NCBI RefSeq assembly: GCF_004151235.1
Contig: NZ_JUIV01000006.1
Coordinates: 62,001 to 126,000 of the forward strand
Reading direction: 5' to 3'
Source of the DNA: Flavobacterium anhuiense
GTDB lineage: Bacteria > Bacteroidota > Bacteroidia > Flavobacteriales > Flavobacteriaceae
DNA length: 64,000 nucleotides
Shown here one piece after another: positions 63,213 to 64,000 of the stretch (the first letter of the stretch is position 1; every line of letters begins with the position of its first letter). The position numbers were made by a program, and so were the translations under genes. A model generated the notes under the pieces. It was not told where the DNA came from. It saw only the letters and a program-made list of their open reading frames with translations, and made no database searches.

Positions 63213-64000
63213 CTATTGCTTTGCTGTTAGATAAAAGTCATATGAATATACATTATAAGGAAGCAGTTTTTTTGAAAAAAAATACGAAATTACAGTTCCA
63301 AGCGCAATAGGGACAAACAATAAATATCCGTTTGGAAGCAGATTACAGATCAGAACCAAAGAAGTTAAGGGAGCGGAAAGAGAAGCCGATAAAGCAGCCG
63401 CCGCCCCTACCAAGGCAAAGTTTAAAGGGATTAAATCTGCTGAAAAATAAGCATTGCCAATAGAGGCGACAAGCAGCCCTAGAAATGCTCCTGAAACAAT
63501 GCTGGGCGCAAATACGCCTCCGTCTCCGCCTGCTCCAAGTGTAAGGGATGCCGCCAGGGGTTTTAGCATTGTAATGATTAATAAGAAAAAAAATGAAACG
63601 CCTGGTGCCTTTATGGATTCATGCAGCACCTCATGAAGGGCATCATAACTATCGCCGTATAAGCCTGGGTACAAGTAAATTAATGCACCAACAGTTAAAG
63701 CCCCTAAATTAACGCGTATGAAATTGTTCGAAATAGTCCCGAAAAGGCCTTTAATCCGGGTAACTAAAAGTGTGAAATAAACTGCCAATAACCCTGAAAG
63801 AAGGCTTAAAATAATAAAAAACGGAAAAGCCGTCCAATTCCAATCTGCAATGGTATATAAGAGCAAAGGCTTATTATCAAACAAAGAAATAAACAGCCAA
63901 CTTGCCAATGCTGAACAGGTACAGGCGATAACCAGTGTTCTGTTTATTTTCCTTGCAATAACCTCCATTGCGAATAGCCAGCCGGCTAGAGGGCTGCAAA
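63213..64000 (-). CDS. ClC-type chloride channel, C-terminal part (5' end outside window)
   Basis: Membrane protein of the ClC voltage-gated chloride channel or antiporter family. The frame stays open to the right edge; upstream of an internal ATG at 63968 it reads SPLAGWLFAM, the conserved PLAGxxFAxE segment, so the start lies beyond the window. About eight membrane segments are visible. GAGGDGGVFAPSIVSGAFLG matches the GxFxP anion-binding motif, and AAALSASLSAPLTSLVLIC the later conserved helix. No cytoplasmic CBS domains follow. It probably moves chloride, perhaps in exchange for protons. Confidence 0.9.
   Translation of the reverse strand, partial: CSPLAGWLFAMEVIARKINRTLVIACTCSALASWLFISLFDNKPLLLYTIADWNWTAFPFFIILSLLSGLLAVYFTLLVTRIKGLFGTISNNFIRVNLGALTVGALIYLYPGLYGDSYDALHEVLHESIKAPGVSFFFLLIITMLKPLAASLTLGAGGDGGVFAPSIVSGAFLGLLVASIGNAYFSADLIPLNFALVGAAAALSASLSAPLTSLVLICNLLPNGYLLFVPIALGTVISYFFSKKLLPYNVYSYDFYLTAKQ

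Overview
The window reads as a chromosomal segment of a Flavobacterium-like member of the Bacteroidota. It is AT-rich by eye. It has a SusC/SusD pair, many secreted glycoside hydrolases with flavobacterial signal peptides, LytS/LytTR signalling, a few recognisable TAnnTTTG promoter boxes, many intergenic hairpin repeats, and a class I ribonucleotide reductase whose small subunit has metal ligands at the spacing known for Flavobacterium johnsoniae. No rRNA, tRNA, CRISPR array or insertion sequence was seen.

Positions 1-37640 are dominated by a large glycan-utilisation region. From the left come a GH2 enzyme (cut by the window edge), two unrelated small genes (YdeI-like and Pr6Pr-like), a GH29 fucosidase, and a NagB/PIG-L fusion for GlcNAc catabolism. 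A LytS/LytTR two-component pair follows, divergent from the main cluster. The main cluster is GH92, a sodium:solute symporter, GH130 phosphorylase, a CBM9-like protein, a GHL10-like lipoprotein, glycosylasparaginase, GH20, GH35, a second GH29, a second GH92 and GH3, ending at a terminator. SusC and SusD follow, then a BNR/sialidase-fold protein and an M28 peptidase. The set fits stepwise dismantling of Asn-linked glycans: outer sugars by GH20/GH35/GH29, mannose by GH92, the Man-beta-GlcNAc core by GH130, GlcNAc-Asn by glycosylasparaginase, and glucosamine-6-P by NagB. GH35, fucosidases and GH3 without a convincing sialidase suggest plant-type glycans, which is an inference.

Positions 37750-56050 are housekeeping and accessory genes: an HxlR regulator divergent from an NmrA-like oxidoreductase; a four-gene minus-strand operon (ankyrin protein, DUF2271, PepSY-flavodoxin-reductase, ApbE) that looks like an extracytoplasmic flavin electron-transfer module; nrdB-nrdA; a Crp/Fnr regulator; ribB; a Na+/H+ antiporter; a MutS-like membrane ATPase; a UspA protein; and mnmE.

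Positions 56050-64000 look like an integrated segment. Directly after mnmE lie an excisionase-like double-HTH protein and a tyrosine recombinase flanked by strong hairpins. Then come a small hypothetical gene, two tandem DUF1254/DUF1214 lipoproteins, a sparsely coding stretch with an unusual structured element, and the C-terminal half of a ClC-type chloride channel running off the right edge.

The intergenic regions carry several families of dispersed palindromic repeats, some with two or three copies inside the window.
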